A DNA stretch of 64,000 nt from Ancylobacter tetraedralis. GTDB taxonomy: Bacteria > Pseudomonadota > Alphaproteobacteria > Rhizobiales > Xanthobacteraceae. The stretch lies in NCBI RefSeq assembly GCF_014195655.1, contig NZ_JACICD010000005.1:310001-374000 (forward strand). The letters are read 5' to 3'. The position numbers and the translations under genes were made by a program. Of this stretch, positions 18,289-27,644 are shown piece after piece (position 1 is the first letter of the stretch; each line of letters starts with the position of its first letter). The notes below the pieces were generated by a model. It saw only the letters and a program-made list of their open reading frames with translations. It was not told the DNA's origin and ran no database searches.

Positions 18289-19170
18289 ATGGTTTCGCCC
18301 GCACGCCTCGCCCTCGCCCTCACCGCCCTCATGGCCGCGCTCCCCGGCGCCGTACCCGCTCGGGCGGACAGCGCGCCGATGGTCAGCTCTGAGGACATCA
18401 GCTCCCCCTGGACGGCGCCGAGCGGTACGGCGGTGCGGCTTCTCGCCGGCCCCCGCGACGGGGAGATCGTCACCGGCGGCGTGCAGATCCGGCTCGGTGC
18501 CGGCTGGAAAACCTATTGGCGCTATCCCGGCGACAGCGGCGTTCCGCCGCATTTCGACTGGTCGGGCTCCGACAATGTGACGGGGGTGGAGATCCTCTGG
18601 CCGGCGCCGGTCCGCTTCGACGACGGCGGCAGCTTCTCGATCGGCTACAAGAAGGACGTCACCCTGCCCTTCCGGGTGACGCCGCGCGATCCCGGCAAGC
18701 CGGTCGATCTGCGCCTCACTCTCGATTTCGCGGTATGCGCGAAGATCTGCCAGCCGGCCACTGCCGAGGTGACCCTGGTGCTTCCGGCCGGCGGCGCGCC
18801 GACCACCCCGCCCGCGCTCGCCGCCGCGCTTTCCACCGTGCCGCAGCTGGCAACCTTCGGTGCCGGCGGCGCCACCGCGCTGGAGACGGCCGACCTCGGC
18901 CCCGCCCCCGCCGGCGAGCACGGACAGACCATCCGCGTCGTGGCACGCGTGGCCAATCCCGATACCGCCGACCTCTTCGTCGAGGGGCCGAGCGAGGACT
19001 GGGCCTTGCCGCTGCCCGCCCGCGAGCCCGGCCCGGACGGACAAACCGTGTTCCACCTGCCGGTCGAAGGCGTGCCAAAGGGGGCTGACATCGCGGCCAC
19101 GCGGCTGCGCTTCACGCTGGTCGACGGCACACGCGCCGTCGAGGTGGACGCCCCCCTTTCCGCACGCTGA
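18289..19170 (+). CDS. Periplasmic DsbD-alpha/ScsB-like thiol-disulfide domain protein
   Basis: 293 residues from ATG 18289; [26 protein letters not shown] is a signal peptide, so the longer ORF was shortened. The immunoglobulin-like DsbD N-terminal (alpha) domain shows in [20 protein letters not shown] and in the redox motif [11 protein letters not shown], whose two cysteines match the DsbD alpha pair. It has no transmembrane electron-transfer domain and no C-terminal thioredoxin domain, so it must take electrons from another membrane partner, not visible here. A peroxiredoxin gene follows 134 bases later. Confidence 0.85.
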   Translation: MVSPARLALALTALMAALPGAVPARADSAPMVSSEDISSPWTAPSGTAVRLLAGPRDGEIVTGGVQIRLGAGWKTYWRYPGDSGVPPHFDWSGSDNVTGVEILWPAPVRFDDGGSFSIGYKKDVTLPFRVTPRDPGKPVDLRLTLDFAVCAKICQPATAEVTLVLPAGGAPTTPPALAAALSTVPQLATFGAGGATALETADLGPAPAGEHGQTIRVVARVANPDTADLFVEGPSEDWALPLPAREPGPDGQTVFHLPVEGVPKGADIAATRLRFTLVDGTRAVEVDAPLSAR

Positions 19171-19304
19171 AAACGCTTCCCGATCAATGGGAAACGGTTA
19201 TTCTACCGGCCGACCGGGCCGACGGGTCGCGCGCGACACAGGCGCGGCGCCGGCTGGCGGCCCGGCGACCGCCCGCATATCCAGCGCTTGAAAGGAAACA
19301 CCCA

Positions 19305-19790
19305 ATGACGATCAAGGTCGGCGACCAGCTGCCGAGCGTCACCTTCCGCGTCGCCACCGAGGACGGCCCGGTTCCGAAATCCACCGACGAGATCTTCAAG
19401 AACAAGAAGGTCGTCCTGTTCGCCGTTCCCGGCGCCTTCACACCCACCTGCCACAAGAATCACCTGCCGAGCTTCATCGCCCGCGCCGACGATTTCTTCG
19501 CCAAGGGCATCGATGCCATCGCGGTGACGGCGGTCAACGACCCCTTCGTGCTCGCCGCGTGGGAAAAGGCCTCCAATGCCGGCGGCAAGATCATCTTCCT
19601 GTCGGACGGCAATGGCGAGTTCGCCAAGGCGATCGGCCTTGATTTCGACGCGTCGGCCGCCGGCCTCGGCGTGCGCTCCAAGCGCTATTCCGCGGTGGTG
19701 GACGATGGCGAGGTGCTGATCCTCAATGTCGAGGACGTGCCGAGCAAGGCCGACAAGACCAATGCCGACGTGCTGCTGACGCAGTTCTGA
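19305..19790 (+). CDS. Peroxiredoxin (Prx5/AhpE-like, single cysteine)
   Basis: 161 residues with GAAAGGAAA before ATG 19305. The peroxidatic motif PGAFTPTCHKNHLP carries the only cysteine of the protein, so it works as a 1-Cys type and needs an external reductant such as glutaredoxin/glutathione or thioredoxin. It reduces peroxides in the cytoplasm. The Prx5 pattern IKVGDQLPSVTFRV at the N-terminus and KRYSAVVDDGEV near the C-terminus fit. An 8-bp perfect stem-loop (19799-19828) without U-run follows the stop. Confidence 0.95.
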   Translation: MTIKVGDQLPSVTFRVATEDGPVPKSTDEIFKNKKVVLFAVPGAFTPTCHKNHLPSFIARADDFFAKGIDAIAVTAVNDPFVLAAWEKASNAGGKIIFLSDGNGEFAKAIGLDFDASAAGLGVRSKRYSAVVDDGEVLILNVEDVPSKADKTNADVLLTQF

Positions 19791-19963
19791 GACGTGCCGG
19801 CCGTCCTCGCCGCAGGGAGTGGACGGCCGCCGCAATCGCCCGCCTACAGCCGGCTCCACGAAGGTTGGCCGTCGGGTCGCGCCAAATCGCACCCGTCCGA
19901 AATCGCGCCCGTCCGAAAACGCGGAGAACACGCGCCCTGAGGCGCGCGGGGCCGCCTCCGCGC

Positions 19964-20173
19964 TCAGGCGATGATGTCAGGGCACATCTGGTCTTCGATA
20001 TAGCCGATGCGATCCTTGATCAGCAGCTTGCGCTTCTTGAAGCGCGCCAGCTGCAGCTGGTCGCTGCCCGGCATCTCCTGCAACGCGGCGATCGCCACGT
20101 CGAGATCGCGATGCTCCTGCCGCAGGCGCTCGAGGAGAGCCCTCTGCTCCCGTTCCTCATCCGCCGCCGTCAT
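19964..20173 (-). CDS. YdcH-like DUF465 protein (first copy)
   Basis: 69 residues from ATG 20173 (MTAADEEREQRALLERL); the longer ORF start at 20299 was rejected because the family begins close to this point. It is a short helical hairpin with the DUF465 pattern HRDLDVAIAALQEM...DQLQLARFKKRKLLIKDRIGYIEDQM. Function is unknown. A second DUF465 gene lies 240 bases away on the other strand, sharing the LKKRKLLLKDEI-type core. Confidence 0.85.
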   Translation of the reverse strand: MTAADEEREQRALLERLRQEHRDLDVAIAALQEMPGSDQLQLARFKKRKLLIKDRIGYIEDQMCPDIIA

Positions 20174-20412
20174 CTGTTCTGCCAAACACCTGATCCGCAA
20201 ACTCAGTCGCCCCTCCAGCCGGGGCGTGGCGGACAGTATCACCGGCCACGGGCCCGGTCGCAACAGCTTCCGCAACCACTGGAGCATGCCACGAGCCACC
20301 TCGCCATGGACCGGCGCGCCGTCCTGCGTGCTGCAGCGCAGCGCATCGTGTCGTCGACAGCGCGAAGCTCTCGTGACAGACTGATGACGTCCGCATCTGA
20401 CGACAGGAGATA

Positions 20413-20595
20413 ATGTCCATGTCCATGCAGGCGCATGTCACGGAACTTGAGCGGCGCCATCAGGCACTCGAGCGCGAACTGAAGGAAGAGATAAACCGCC
20501 CGGCGTCGAATGACGCCCGTGTCGCCGATCTGAAACGGCGGAAACTTCTGCTGAAGGACGAAATCACGCGGCTCAGGGGAGCAACCCTCCACTAA
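20413..20595 (+). CDS. YdcH-like DUF465 protein (second copy)
   Basis: 60 residues (MSMSMQAHVTELERRHQAL) with AGGAGATA before the ATG. The DUF465 core VADLKRRKLLLKDEITRL is clear. It is shorter and diverged from the copy at 19964-20173, from which it is divergently transcribed. The 240-base interval between them should hold both promoters. Role unknown. Confidence 0.85.
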   Translation: MSMSMQAHVTELERRHQALERELKEEINRPASNDARVADLKRRKLLLKDEITRLRGATLH

Positions 20596-20958
20596 CCAGC
20601 CCCGGCGCAACATTTCCATGCATTAGCATAAACCCGGACGGCTCCAGCGGCTTGAGGCATTCTGCCCGGCGGCGGACACATCGGGCAGACAGAGCGCCTT
20701 TCCGCTGAGCGCCATCCGCGAAGACATCCGCCGCCGGCTCCTCAGGGCCGGCGGTTCGCGTTGAAGGACCGCGCGCGCCCACGGCGCCGCACGCCTGTCC
20801 GCCTGCCCGCCTGCCACCCCGATGGTACGGCAGGCCCCTCCGCACGCGATGACCCCGGGGCACGACCAAGGTCGTAAGCATTTGAGCGTTCTTGAATTGC
20901 CGGTCATGAGCCGTGAAATTCAGTTCAAGCAAGAAAATGTCGCTCCAGGAGAACGCCC
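20596..20958. other. Intergenic region with two hairpins
   Basis: 363 bases between the DUF465 gene and prpE. An 8-bp stem (TCTGCCCG 20661-20668 with 20682-20689) and another 8-bp stem (20731-20738 with 20747-20754) may end the DUF465 transcript. A TGAATT/AATTCA inverted repeat lies close to prpE (about 20893-20923). No gene is recognised. Confidence 0.45.
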
Positions 20959-22920
20959 ATGTCGATACCCAACTCGATGCCCATCTCGATGCCTGCCCCG
21001 CAGGAGAGCCGCTACCCCGCCGCCTACGCGCAGTCGATCGAACATCCGGACATTTTCTGGGGCGAGGCGGCGCGTGCCATCGACTGGTATGTCGAGCCCC
21101 GGACCATTTTCGACCCCGCCGCCGGGGTCTATGGCCGCTGGTTTGTCGATGGCGTCACCAATGTCTGCCACAACGCGGTGGACCGCCACGTCGCGGCAGG
21201 TCACGGCGCGGTGGCGGCGATCCACTATGACAGCCCCGTCACCGGTGCCAAGCGCACCATCACCTATGCCGAACTGCTCACGGAAGTGAACACGCTGGCC
21301 GGCGTGCTGCGCGATCTCGGCGTCGAGAAGGGCGATCGCGTCGTCATCTACATGCCGATGATTCCCGAGGCGGTGTTCGCGATGCTGGCCTGCGCCCGTA
21401 TCGGCGCGGTGCATTCGGTGGTGTTCGGCGGCTTTGCCGCGGCGGAACTTGCCAGCCGCATCGAGGACGCCCAGCCAAAGCTCGTGCTCTCGGCGTCCTG
21501 CGGCATCGAGCCCAGCCGCATCGTCGCCTACAAGCCGCTGCTCGACCTCGCGCTGACCATGGCCACGCACAAACCCGAGGCTTGCCTCGTATTCCAGCGC
21601 CCGCAGACGCAGGCCCAGCTCCTGCCCGGGCGCGACCATGACTGGGCAAGCCTGCGCGCCAGCGCGATGGCTGAGGGGCGCGGCGCCGAGCCGGTTCCGC
21701 TCGCCGCCACCGATCCGCTCTACATTCTCTATACCTCGGGCACGACCGGCAAGCCGAAGGGCGTCGTGCGCGACACCGGCGGCTACATGGTGGCGTTGCG
21801 CTGGTCGATGTCGGGGCTTTACGGCGTCGAGCCGGGGGAGGTCTTCTGGTCCGCCTCGGATATTGGCTGGGTGGTCGGCCATTCCTACATCATCTATGCC
21901 CCGCTGCTGGCCGGCTGCACCACGGTGCTGTTCGAGGGCAAGCCAGTGGGCACGCCCGATGCCGGCGTGTTCTGGCGCGTCATCGAGGAATACAGGGTGA
22001 GCGCGCTGTTCACCGCCCCGACCGCGCTGCGTGCCATCAAGAAGGAAGACCCCGAGGGGCTGCTGATGCGGCGCTACGATCGCTCGTCGCTGCGCAACCT
22101 GTTCCTCGCCGGCGAGCGCGCCGACCCCGACACGGTGGAATGGGCGCAGGCCAAGCTCGCCGTGCCCGTGGTCGATCACTGGTGGCAGACCGAAACCGGC
22201 TGGGCCATTGCCGGCAATCCGGTGGGCTTGGGCGCGCTGCCGATCAAGATCGGCTCCACCGGCGTGCCGATGCCGGGCTACCAGATCGACATCCTCGACG
22301 AGGGCGGCCACCCCCTCGGTGCCAACCGGATGGGCTCGATCGCCATCAAGCTACCGCTGCCGCCGGGCTGCCTGCCCACGCTGTGGCGGCAGGATTTCCG
22401 CTTCACCGAAGGCTATCTCGCCGAGTTTCCCGGCTACTACAAGACCGCCGATGCCGGCTTCTGCGACGAGGACGGCCAGCTCTTCATCATGGGCCGCACA
22501 GACGACATCATCAACGTGGCCGGCCATCGCCTCTCCACCGGCGGCATGGAGGAAGTGCTGGCCGCCCATCCCGCCGTCGCGGAATGCGCGGTCATCGGCA
22601 TCCATGATGAGCTCAAGGGCGAAGTGCCGTGCGGCTTTCTCGTGCTGAAGTCCGGCGTCGACCGCTCGCCGGCGCTGATCGAGGCGGAGATCGTCGCGCT
22701 GGTGCGCGAGCGCATCGGTCCGGTCGCCGCCTTCCGCATCGCCATCACGGTGAACCGCCTGCCGAAGACGCGCTCGGGCAAGATCCTGCGCGGCACCATG
22801 AAGAAGATCGCCGATGCGCAGGCGTGGAACATGCCCGCCACGATCGACGACCCGACCTCGCTGGAGGAGATTGCCGACGCGCTGCACGCGCGCGGCCTCA
22901 CCAAGGTCTCCGCCGCCTGA
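20959..22920 (+). CDS. prpE: Propionate-CoA ligase
   Basis: 653 residues with CAGGAGAA before ATG 20959. This acyl-CoA synthetase activates propionate with ATP and CoA. It has the acetyl-CoA synthetase layout: an N-terminal FWGEAARAIDWY segment, the P-loop-like YILYTSGTTGKPKGVVRD (about 255-272), DHWWQTETGW, and the C-terminal catalytic lysine in PKTRSGKILRG (about 605-615). PrpE is separated from AcsA by the sequence GRWFVDGVTNVCHNAVDRH and overall length. It stands alone, without prpBCD neighbours in this window, so it may feed the methylmalonyl-CoA route (inference). Confidence 0.92.
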   Translation: MSIPNSMPISMPAPQESRYPAAYAQSIEHPDIFWGEAARAIDWYVEPRTIFDPAAGVYGRWFVDGVTNVCHNAVDRHVAAGHGAVAAIHYDSPVTGAKRTITYAELLTEVNTLAGVLRDLGVEKGDRVVIYMPMIPEAVFAMLACARIGAVHSVVFGGFAAAELASRIEDAQPKLVLSASCGIEPSRIVAYKPLLDLALTMATHKPEACLVFQRPQTQAQLLPGRDHDWASLRASAMAEGRGAEPVPLAATDPLYILYTSGTTGKPKGVVRDTGGYMVALRWSMSGLYGVEPGEVFWSASDIGWVVGHSYIIYAPLLAGCTTVLFEGKPVGTPDAGVFWRVIEEYRVSALFTAPTALRAIKKEDPEGLLMRRYDRSSLRNLFLAGERADPDTVEWAQAKLAVPVVDHWWQTETGWAIAGNPVGLGALPIKIGSTGVPMPGYQIDILDEGGHPLGANRMGSIAIKLPLPPGCLPTLWRQDFRFTEGYLAEFPGYYKTADAGFCDEDGQLFIMGRTDDIINVAGHRLSTGGMEEVLAAHPAVAECAVIGIHDELKGEVPCGFLVLKSGVDRSPALIEAEIVALVRERIGPVAAFRIAITVNRLPKTRSGKILRGTMKKIADAQAWNMPATIDDPTSLEEIADALHARGLTKVSAA

Positions 22921-22942
22921 GTGAGCTCCAGTGCCTCATGAA

Positions 22943-22966
22943 AAAGGGGGCCGCGAGGCCCCCTTT
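22943..22966. terminator. Bidirectional terminator between prpE and trcR
   Basis: AAAGGGGGCC and GGCCCCCTTT form a 10-bp perfect stem around a GCGA tetraloop. A-run and T-run flank it, so it can stop transcription from both convergent genes. Confidence 0.85.
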
Positions 22967-22989
22967 GCATGCCGGCCGGCGGAGAAGGA

Positions 22990-23697
22990 TCACTCCTCCT
23001 CGGTAGCCGTCTTGCGCGAGCCGCCAAGCTTGGCAAACACGGTCTCGAGGTCGATGGGCTCCTCGCGCGGCTTGCGCTGGGGCACGAAAGGCTCCTCCAT
23101 GGCGCCGGGACCGGTGGTGACGTCGGCGGGGAGCAGCGTCGAGCCCTCCGCGGTGACCATTGTCGCCGGGCGGTCCTTCGAGGAGCGCTGCACCTCGATG
23201 TCGAGATCGATCTGCGAGCACAGGCCGAGCGTCACCGGGTCCATCGGCGTCAGGTTCTGCGCATTCCAGTGGGTGCGCTCCTTGATCGATTCGATGGTGT
23301 GCTTGGTGGTGCCGACAAGCCGCATGATCTGGCTATCCTTCAGCTCCGGATGGCTGCGCAGCAGCCAGAGGATGGCGTTCGGCCGATCCTGCCGCTTCGA
23401 CACCGGCGTGTAGCGCGGCCCGCGCCGGCGCTTGGGCTCGGGCAGGCGCACCTTCGATTCCAGAAGCCGGAGGTGATAGGCGGCATTCTTCTCGCCCCGC
23501 TCGATCTCGTCGCGCGAGAGCTGGCCGGTGGTGACCGGGTCGCTGCCCTTGATGCCCTGCGCCACTTCGCCGTCGGCGATGCCCTTCACTTCGAGCACGT
23601 GGAGCTTACAGAAATCGGCGATCTGGTCGAAGGTCAGCGCGGTGTTCTCCACCAGCCATACGGCGGTGGCCTTCGGCATGAGCGGTGCGTTGGCCAT
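22990..23697 (-). CDS. trcR: Cell cycle transcriptional regulator TrcR (DUF1013)
   Basis: 235 residues from ATG 23697 ([23 protein letters not shown] would start the mature family pattern); a longer upstream reading has atypical composition. The N-terminal part (1-60) resembles a helix-turn-helix: [25 protein letters not shown] second HTH-like segment lies at about 115-150 ([28 protein letters not shown]). DUF1013 proteins are conserved in alphaproteobacteria and are reported as cell-cycle regulators associated with RNA polymerase. A good promoter candidate lies about 115 bases upstream. Confidence 0.85.
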   Translation of the reverse strand: MANAPLMPKATAVWLVENTALTFDQIADFCKLHVLEVKGIADGEVAQGIKGSDPVTTGQLSRDEIERGEKNAAYHLRLLESKVRLPEPKRRRGPRYTPVSKRQDRPNAILWLLRSHPELKDSQIMRLVGTTKHTIESIKERTHWNAQNLTPMDPVTLGLCSQIDLDIEVQRSSKDRPATMVTAEGSTLLPADVTTGPGAMEEPFVPQRKPREEPIDLETVFAKLGGSRKTATEEE

Positions 23698-23992
23698 GGG
23701 GCGCGTCTCCATCCAATGTGCTTCATACGGCCGCGCAAACTCTCTCACGCGCTCCGCCGCCTTGTCGGGGCGAAGCCTCGGACCGTCTCGCGATGACCGG
23801 GATAACCCGAATATAGGCCCGTGCGCGCCGTCCTGCAAATCCAAAGAAATACGCCCCCGTCGCCGCGTCCGATGCGCCCGTCCGGGCCGCGCGCTTGACA
23901 GGGCGGGGATCGCCAACCATGACGGTGAGAGGCCGCTGCGGCGGGCCGCGGAGGAACCGAACCGCCATGAACCGCTCGATGACGGATCCCCG
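23698..23992. promoter_or_regulatory. Divergent promoter region trcR/ispH
   Basis: For trcR (minus) a -35 TTGCAG (23838-23833) and a -10 TATATT (23815-23810) are 17 bases apart. For ispH (plus) a perfect -35 TTGACA (23895-23900) is followed after 17 bases by a poor -10, CATGAC (23918-23923). A strong ribosome site GGAGGAA (about 23950) precedes a 9-codon ORF (ATG 23967) that overlaps the ispH start. Confidence 0.5.
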
Positions 23993-24985
23993 ATGACGAA
24001 TCCTTCGATGACGGATCAGGCCGGCGACAAACCCGCCCTGCGCGTGATGCTCTGCGCCCCGCGCGGCTTCTGCGCCGGCGTGGTGCGGGCCATCGATGCG
24101 GTCGAGCGGGCGCTGGCGATCCACGGCGCGCCGGTCTATGTCCGCCACGAGATCGTGCACAATAAATATGTCGTCGAGGGCCTGAAGGCGAAGGGCGCGA
24201 TCTTCGTCGAGGAACTCGACGAGGTGCCCGCCGGCACCCGCGCGCCGGTGATCTTCTCCGCCCATGGCGTTGCCAAGTCGGTGCCCGAGGACGCGGCCGC
24301 GCGCCATTTCTACGCTATCGACGCCACCTGCCCGCTCGTCACCAAGGTGCATCGCGAGGCGACGGTGCATCACAAGCGCGGGCGTGAAGTGGTGCTGATC
24401 GGCCATGCCGGCCATCCCGAGGTGATCGGCACCATGGGCCAGCTGCCGGCGGGCGCCGTCTCGCTGGTGGAAACCGCCGAGCAGGCCCGCCTGTTCGTGC
24501 CGCGTGACCCGGACAATCTCGCCTTCACGACCCAGACCACCCTGTCGATCGACGACACAGCCGGCATCGTGGCGATCCTGCGCGAGCGCTTTCCCAACAT
24601 GGTGGCGCCGCACAAGGAAGACATCTGCTACGCCACCACCAACCGGCAGGAAGCGGTCAAGCGCGTGGCGCCGGAGGTCGATGCGCTGATCGTGGTGGGC
24701 GCGCCCAACTCATCGAACTCGCAGCGCCTGCGCGAGGCGGCCGAGCGCGCCGGCTGCCGGGTCGCGGTGCTGGTGCAGCGGGCGAGCGAAATCGACTGGA
24801 GCCTGTTCGGCGGCATTTCCTCGCTCGCCGTCACGGCCGGCGCCTCCGCGCCTGAGATCCTCGTCGAGGAAGTCATCGATGCCTTTGCCGAGCGCTTCGC
24901 GGTGAAGGTGGAGACCGTGCACACCGCGCACGAAGACGTGTTCTTTCCCCTGCCCCGGCAGCTGCGCGCCGACGCGGCGGAATAG
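23993..24985 (+). CDS. ispH: 4-hydroxy-3-methylbut-2-enyl diphosphate reductase
   Basis: 330 residues. IspH makes isopentenyl and dimethylallyl diphosphate in the last step of the MEP pathway, using a [4Fe-4S] cluster. The three cysteine ligands are visible: GFCAGV (Cys27), DATCPLV (about Cys114) and [10 protein letters not shown] (about Cys212). Conserved HEIVHN and SAHGV histidine motifs and PNSSNSQRL also match. Start ATG 23993 overlaps the stop of a 9-codon ORF; ATG 24008 is an alternative, giving 325 residues. thrB follows 48 bases later on the same strand. Confidence 0.95.
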   Translation: MTNPSMTDQAGDKPALRVMLCAPRGFCAGVVRAIDAVERALAIHGAPVYVRHEIVHNKYVVEGLKAKGAIFVEELDEVPAGTRAPVIFSAHGVAKSVPEDAAARHFYAIDATCPLVTKVHREATVHHKRGREVVLIGHAGHPEVIGTMGQLPAGAVSLVETAEQARLFVPRDPDNLAFTTQTTLSIDDTAGIVAILRERFPNMVAPHKEDICYATTNRQEAVKRVAPEVDALIVVGAPNSSNSQRLREAAERAGCRVAVLVQRASEIDWSLFGGISSLAVTAGASAPEILVEEVIDAFAERFAVKVETVHTAHEDVFFPLPRQLRADAAE

Positions 24986-25033
24986 TCCCCGCGGATCGCC
25001 CCGCGCCACACCAGCGAGTTGCCCAACCATCCC

Positions 25034-25999
25034 ATGGCCGTCTACACCGACGTCACCCCGGAAGAGCTCGAGGCTTTTCTCTCCACCTATGAGCTTGGCC
25101 GCCTGCGCGCCTTCAAGGGCATTGCCGAGGGCGTGGAGAATTCCAACTACCTGCTGCAGACCGAGGCCGGCAGCTTCATCCTCACCCTCTACGAGAAGCG
25201 GGTGAACCCGGCCGACCTGCCCTTCTTCATCGGCCTGATGGAGCACCTGGCGACGCGCGGCATCGATTGCCCGCAACCGGTGCGCAACCGCGAGGGCGTG
25301 GCGCTGGGCACGCTCGCCGGGCGCCCGGCGCTGATCGCCACCTTCCTCATCGGCACCTCGGTGCGCCGGCCGAGCGCCGCCCATTGCGCCGCGCTCGGCG
25401 CTGCGCTGGCCGGGCTGCACAAGGCGGGAGCCGACTTCACCACGCAGGCCCGCGTCAACGCGCTCTCGGTGGCCGGCTGGCGGCCGCTGTTCGAACAGGC
25501 GGGCGCGCGCGCCGACACCGTCGCCCCGGGCCTTGCCGCGCTCATCGCCGATGAACTCGCCGTGCTGGAGCCGAACTGGCCGAAGGGGCTTCCCACCGGC
25601 GTCATTCATGCCGACCTGTTCCCCGACAACGTGTTCTTCACCGATGGCACGCTCTCGGGGCTGATCGACTTCTATTTCGCCTGCAACGACCTCCTCGCCT
25701 ATGACGTCGCCATCTGCCTGAATGCCTGGTGCTTCGAGCCGGACGGCGCCTACAACCTCACCAAGGGGCGGGCGCTGCTCGCCGGCTATCAGGCCGAGCG
25801 GCCGCTGGACGAGGCCGAGATCGCCGCGCTGCCGCTGCTGGCGCGCGGGGCGTCGCTGCGCTTCCTGCTCACCCGCCTGGTCGACTGGCTGAACGTGCCG
25901 TCCGGCGCGCTGGTGCGCCCGCACGACCCGCTGGAATATCTGCGCAAGCTGCGCTTCCACCGCGCGGCACAGAGCCCGCGCGACTACGGAGTGGGCTGA
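25034..25999 (+). CDS. thrB: Homoserine kinase (aminoglycoside phosphotransferase-like type)
   Basis: 321 residues from ATG 25034. It phosphorylates homoserine in threonine synthesis. This is the choline-kinase-like ThrB of alphaproteobacteria: [31 protein letters not shown], the catalytic loop [14 protein letters not shown] (about 189-202) and the Mg-binding [11 protein letters not shown]. The stop overlaps the rnhA start by one base (TGATG). The ispH-thrB-rnhA order is common in this group. Confidence 0.93.
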   Translation: MAVYTDVTPEELEAFLSTYELGRLRAFKGIAEGVENSNYLLQTEAGSFILTLYEKRVNPADLPFFIGLMEHLATRGIDCPQPVRNREGVALGTLAGRPALIATFLIGTSVRRPSAAHCAALGAALAGLHKAGADFTTQARVNALSVAGWRPLFEQAGARADTVAPGLAALIADELAVLEPNWPKGLPTGVIHADLFPDNVFFTDGTLSGLIDFYFACNDLLAYDVAICLNAWCFEPDGAYNLTKGRALLAGYQAERPLDEAEIAALPLLARGASLRFLLTRLVDWLNVPSGALVRPHDPLEYLRKLRFHRAAQSPRDYGVG

Positions 26000-26520
26000 T
26001 GAAAAGCGCACCGGGAACGGCCCGCGTGTTCTCCGACGATGCATCGAAGCAGGAGCCCAAGGACGAGCCCAAGGAGGCGCCCAAGGGCATCGTGGCGATC
26101 TGGACCGACGGCGCCTGTTCGGGCAATCCCGGTCCCGGCGGCTGGGGCGCGATCCTGCGCTATGCCGGCACGGCGAAGGAACTGTGCGGGGGCGAATCGC
26201 CCACCACCAATAACCGCATGGAGCTGATGGCGGCGATCTCCGCGCTGGAGGCGCTGAAGCGCCCTTGCACGGTCGATCTGCACACCGACAGCGAATATAT
26301 GCGCAACGGCATCACCAAGTGGATCGCCGGCTGGAAGCGCAATGGCTGGCGCACCGCCGACAAGAAGCCGGTCAAGAATGTCGACCTGTGGGAAAAGCTG
26401 GAAGCGGCCATCGCGCGCCACGAGATCCGCTGGCACTGGGTGAAGGGCCATGCGGGTGACGAGATGAACGAGCGCGCCGATGAGCTCGCCCGCGCCGGCA
26501 TGGCGCCCTACAAGCGCTGA
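25999..26520 (+). CDS. rnhA: Ribonuclease HI
   Basis: 173 residues. It cuts RNA in RNA-DNA hybrids. Catalytic acidic residues are in place: Asp37 (WTDGAC), Glu75 (NNRMELMA), Asp97 (HTDSEY) and Asp161 (NERADELA), with HAGDEMN supplying the loop histidine. An N-terminal extension of about 30 residues rich in Lys/Glu/Pro ([13 protein letters not shown]) precedes the core and is longer than in most RNase HI. The ATG overlaps the thrB stop, so the start is well fixed by coupling. Confidence 0.94.
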   Translation: MKSAPGTARVFSDDASKQEPKDEPKEAPKGIVAIWTDGACSGNPGPGGWGAILRYAGTAKELCGGESPTTNNRMELMAAISALEALKRPCTVDLHTDSEYMRNGITKWIAGWKRNGWRTADKKPVKNVDLWEKLEAAIARHEIRWHWVKGHAGDEMNERADELARAGMAPYKR

Positions 26521-26578
26521 AACCACCGTCCGGGGCCGGCATGGATCGGCCTCGATCGGGGAAAAACCCGCACTGCAA

Positions 26579-26607
26579 TTGACAAAGGCCCCTGCCCTCC
26601 GCTATCA
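26579..26607 (+). promoter_or_regulatory. rpmJ promoter candidate
   Basis: Perfect -35 TTGACA (26579-26584), 17-base spacer, then CTATCA (26602-26607), about 92 bases upstream of the rpmJ start. The pattern is nearly the same as that before tkt. Confidence 0.6.
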
Positions 26608-26698
26608 GCCGGCCTCTAATTTGACGCTCGCGGATCGGGGCGCGGCCATCGAGCCGCCGTCTCGTGCGCAAGCACCACCGATCCGAAGGTTACGTGTC

Positions 26699-26824
26699 AT
26701 GAAGATCCGCAATTCGCTCAAGTCGCTGCTCGGCCGTCACCGCGACAACCGTCTGGTGCGCCGCAAGGGTCGCGTCTACATCATCAACAAGACCCAGAAG
26801 CGCTTCAAGGCGCGTCAGGGCTGA
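26699..26824 (+). CDS. rpmJ: 50S ribosomal protein L36 (alternative, zinc-free type)
   Basis: 41 residues: [20 protein letters not shown] followed by a basic tail ([16 protein letters not shown]). It lacks the four zinc-binding ligands of the classical C+ form, the usual situation in proteobacteria of this group. GAAGGT lies upstream of ATG 26699. It is monocistronic, with its own promoter and a tight terminator. Confidence 0.95.
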   Translation: MKIRNSLKSLLGRHRDNRLVRRKGRVYIINKTQKRFKARQG

Positions 26825-26848
26825 TCCGCCGCAGGGCGGGTTCTCTTT
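26825..26848 (+). terminator. rpmJ terminator
   Basis: TCCGCC and GGCGGG pair over six bases around a GCAG tetraloop, followed by TTCTCTTT. It begins directly after the rpmJ stop. Confidence 0.75.
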
Positions 26849-26895
26849 CACTCTACCGGTCGCGATCACGTTTTCGCGGCCCGTGGAGCGCGCGA

Positions 26896-26929
26896 TTGAC
26901 GAGGGCGCCATTGCTCCTAGACTAGGAGC
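26896..26929 (+). promoter_or_regulatory. Promoter with palindrome covering the ribosome site
   Basis: TTGACG (26896-26901), 16 bases, TAGACT (26918-26923). The -10 lies in a perfect 17-bp palindrome GCTCCTAG-A-CTAGGAGC (26913-26929) whose right arm holds the AGGAG ribosome site, one base before ATG 26931. It is either an operator or, in a longer transcript, a hairpin that hides the ribosome site. Confidence 0.5.
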
Positions 26930-26930
26930 C

Positions 26931-27626
26931 ATGCGCGCCCTTTTTGCTGTTCTTCTCCTCGCCGCGACGCCCGCCCTCGCCCTGACGCCGCCGAGCGATT
27001 CGACGGCGCCGGCGCCGCGCGCGCCGCTTCAGGTCGAGATCCCCAAGCTGAAGACGGACGCCGACCGGGCGCTCGAGAAATCCCCCGACGCCGCCGGCAA
27101 GGATGGCGCCCGCCCGCTGGACACCGGCCGCGCCGAGCCCGACCATGGCAAGCGGCTGGATGCTCTGTTCGCCGCGCTCAAGGTGGCGCCGACCAAGGAA
27201 GCGGCCAAGAGCATCGCCGACCGTATCGACATCGCTCTCACCCCCTCGGGCAGCGATACGGCGGATCTCTTGATGGCCCGCGCCACACAGGCGCTGCAGA
27301 CCAAGGATTTCGATCTCACCATCCAGCTGCTCGACAGCGTGCTGCGCGTCGCCCCCGACCATCTCGACGCCTGGAACAAGCGCGCCACGGTCTTCTACCT
27401 GAAGGAAGATTTCGCCGACGCGCTGATCGATCTTCGTCAGGTCGTGGCCCGCGAGCCGCGCCATTATGGCGCCTGGGCCGGCATCGCCATCATCTGCAAG
27501 GAGATCGGCGACGACAAGCACGCGCTGGAGGCGGCACGACAGGCGCTCGCCATCTATCCCCATCTCGAATCGGTCGAGGACATGGAGAAGACGCTGTCGC
27601 TCAGCGTCGAGGGCCGGCCGATCTGA
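26931..27626 (+). CDS. Secreted TPR-repeat protein
   Basis: 231 residues from ATG 26931 (longer ORF rejected because MRALFAVLLLAATPALA is a signal peptide directly after TAGGAGCC). After a Pro/Ala-rich linker, TPR units lie at about 115-215: ADLLMARATQALQTKDFDLTIQLLDSVLRVAPD, AWNKRATVFYLKEDFADALIDL and AWAGIAIICKEIGDDKHALEAARQAL. Periplasmic; no catalytic domain. It is convergent with folA, which ends 18 bases away. Confidence 0.9.
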   Translation: MRALFAVLLLAATPALALTPPSDSTAPAPRAPLQVEIPKLKTDADRALEKSPDAAGKDGARPLDTGRAEPDHGKRLDALFAALKVAPTKEAAKSIADRIDIALTPSGSDTADLLMARATQALQTKDFDLTIQLLDSVLRVAPDHLDAWNKRATVFYLKEDFADALIDLRQVVAREPRHYGAWAGIAIICKEIGDDKHALEAARQALAIYPHLESVEDMEKTLSLSVEGRPI

Positions 27627-27644
27627 TTCCGGCCCCGCGGCCGA

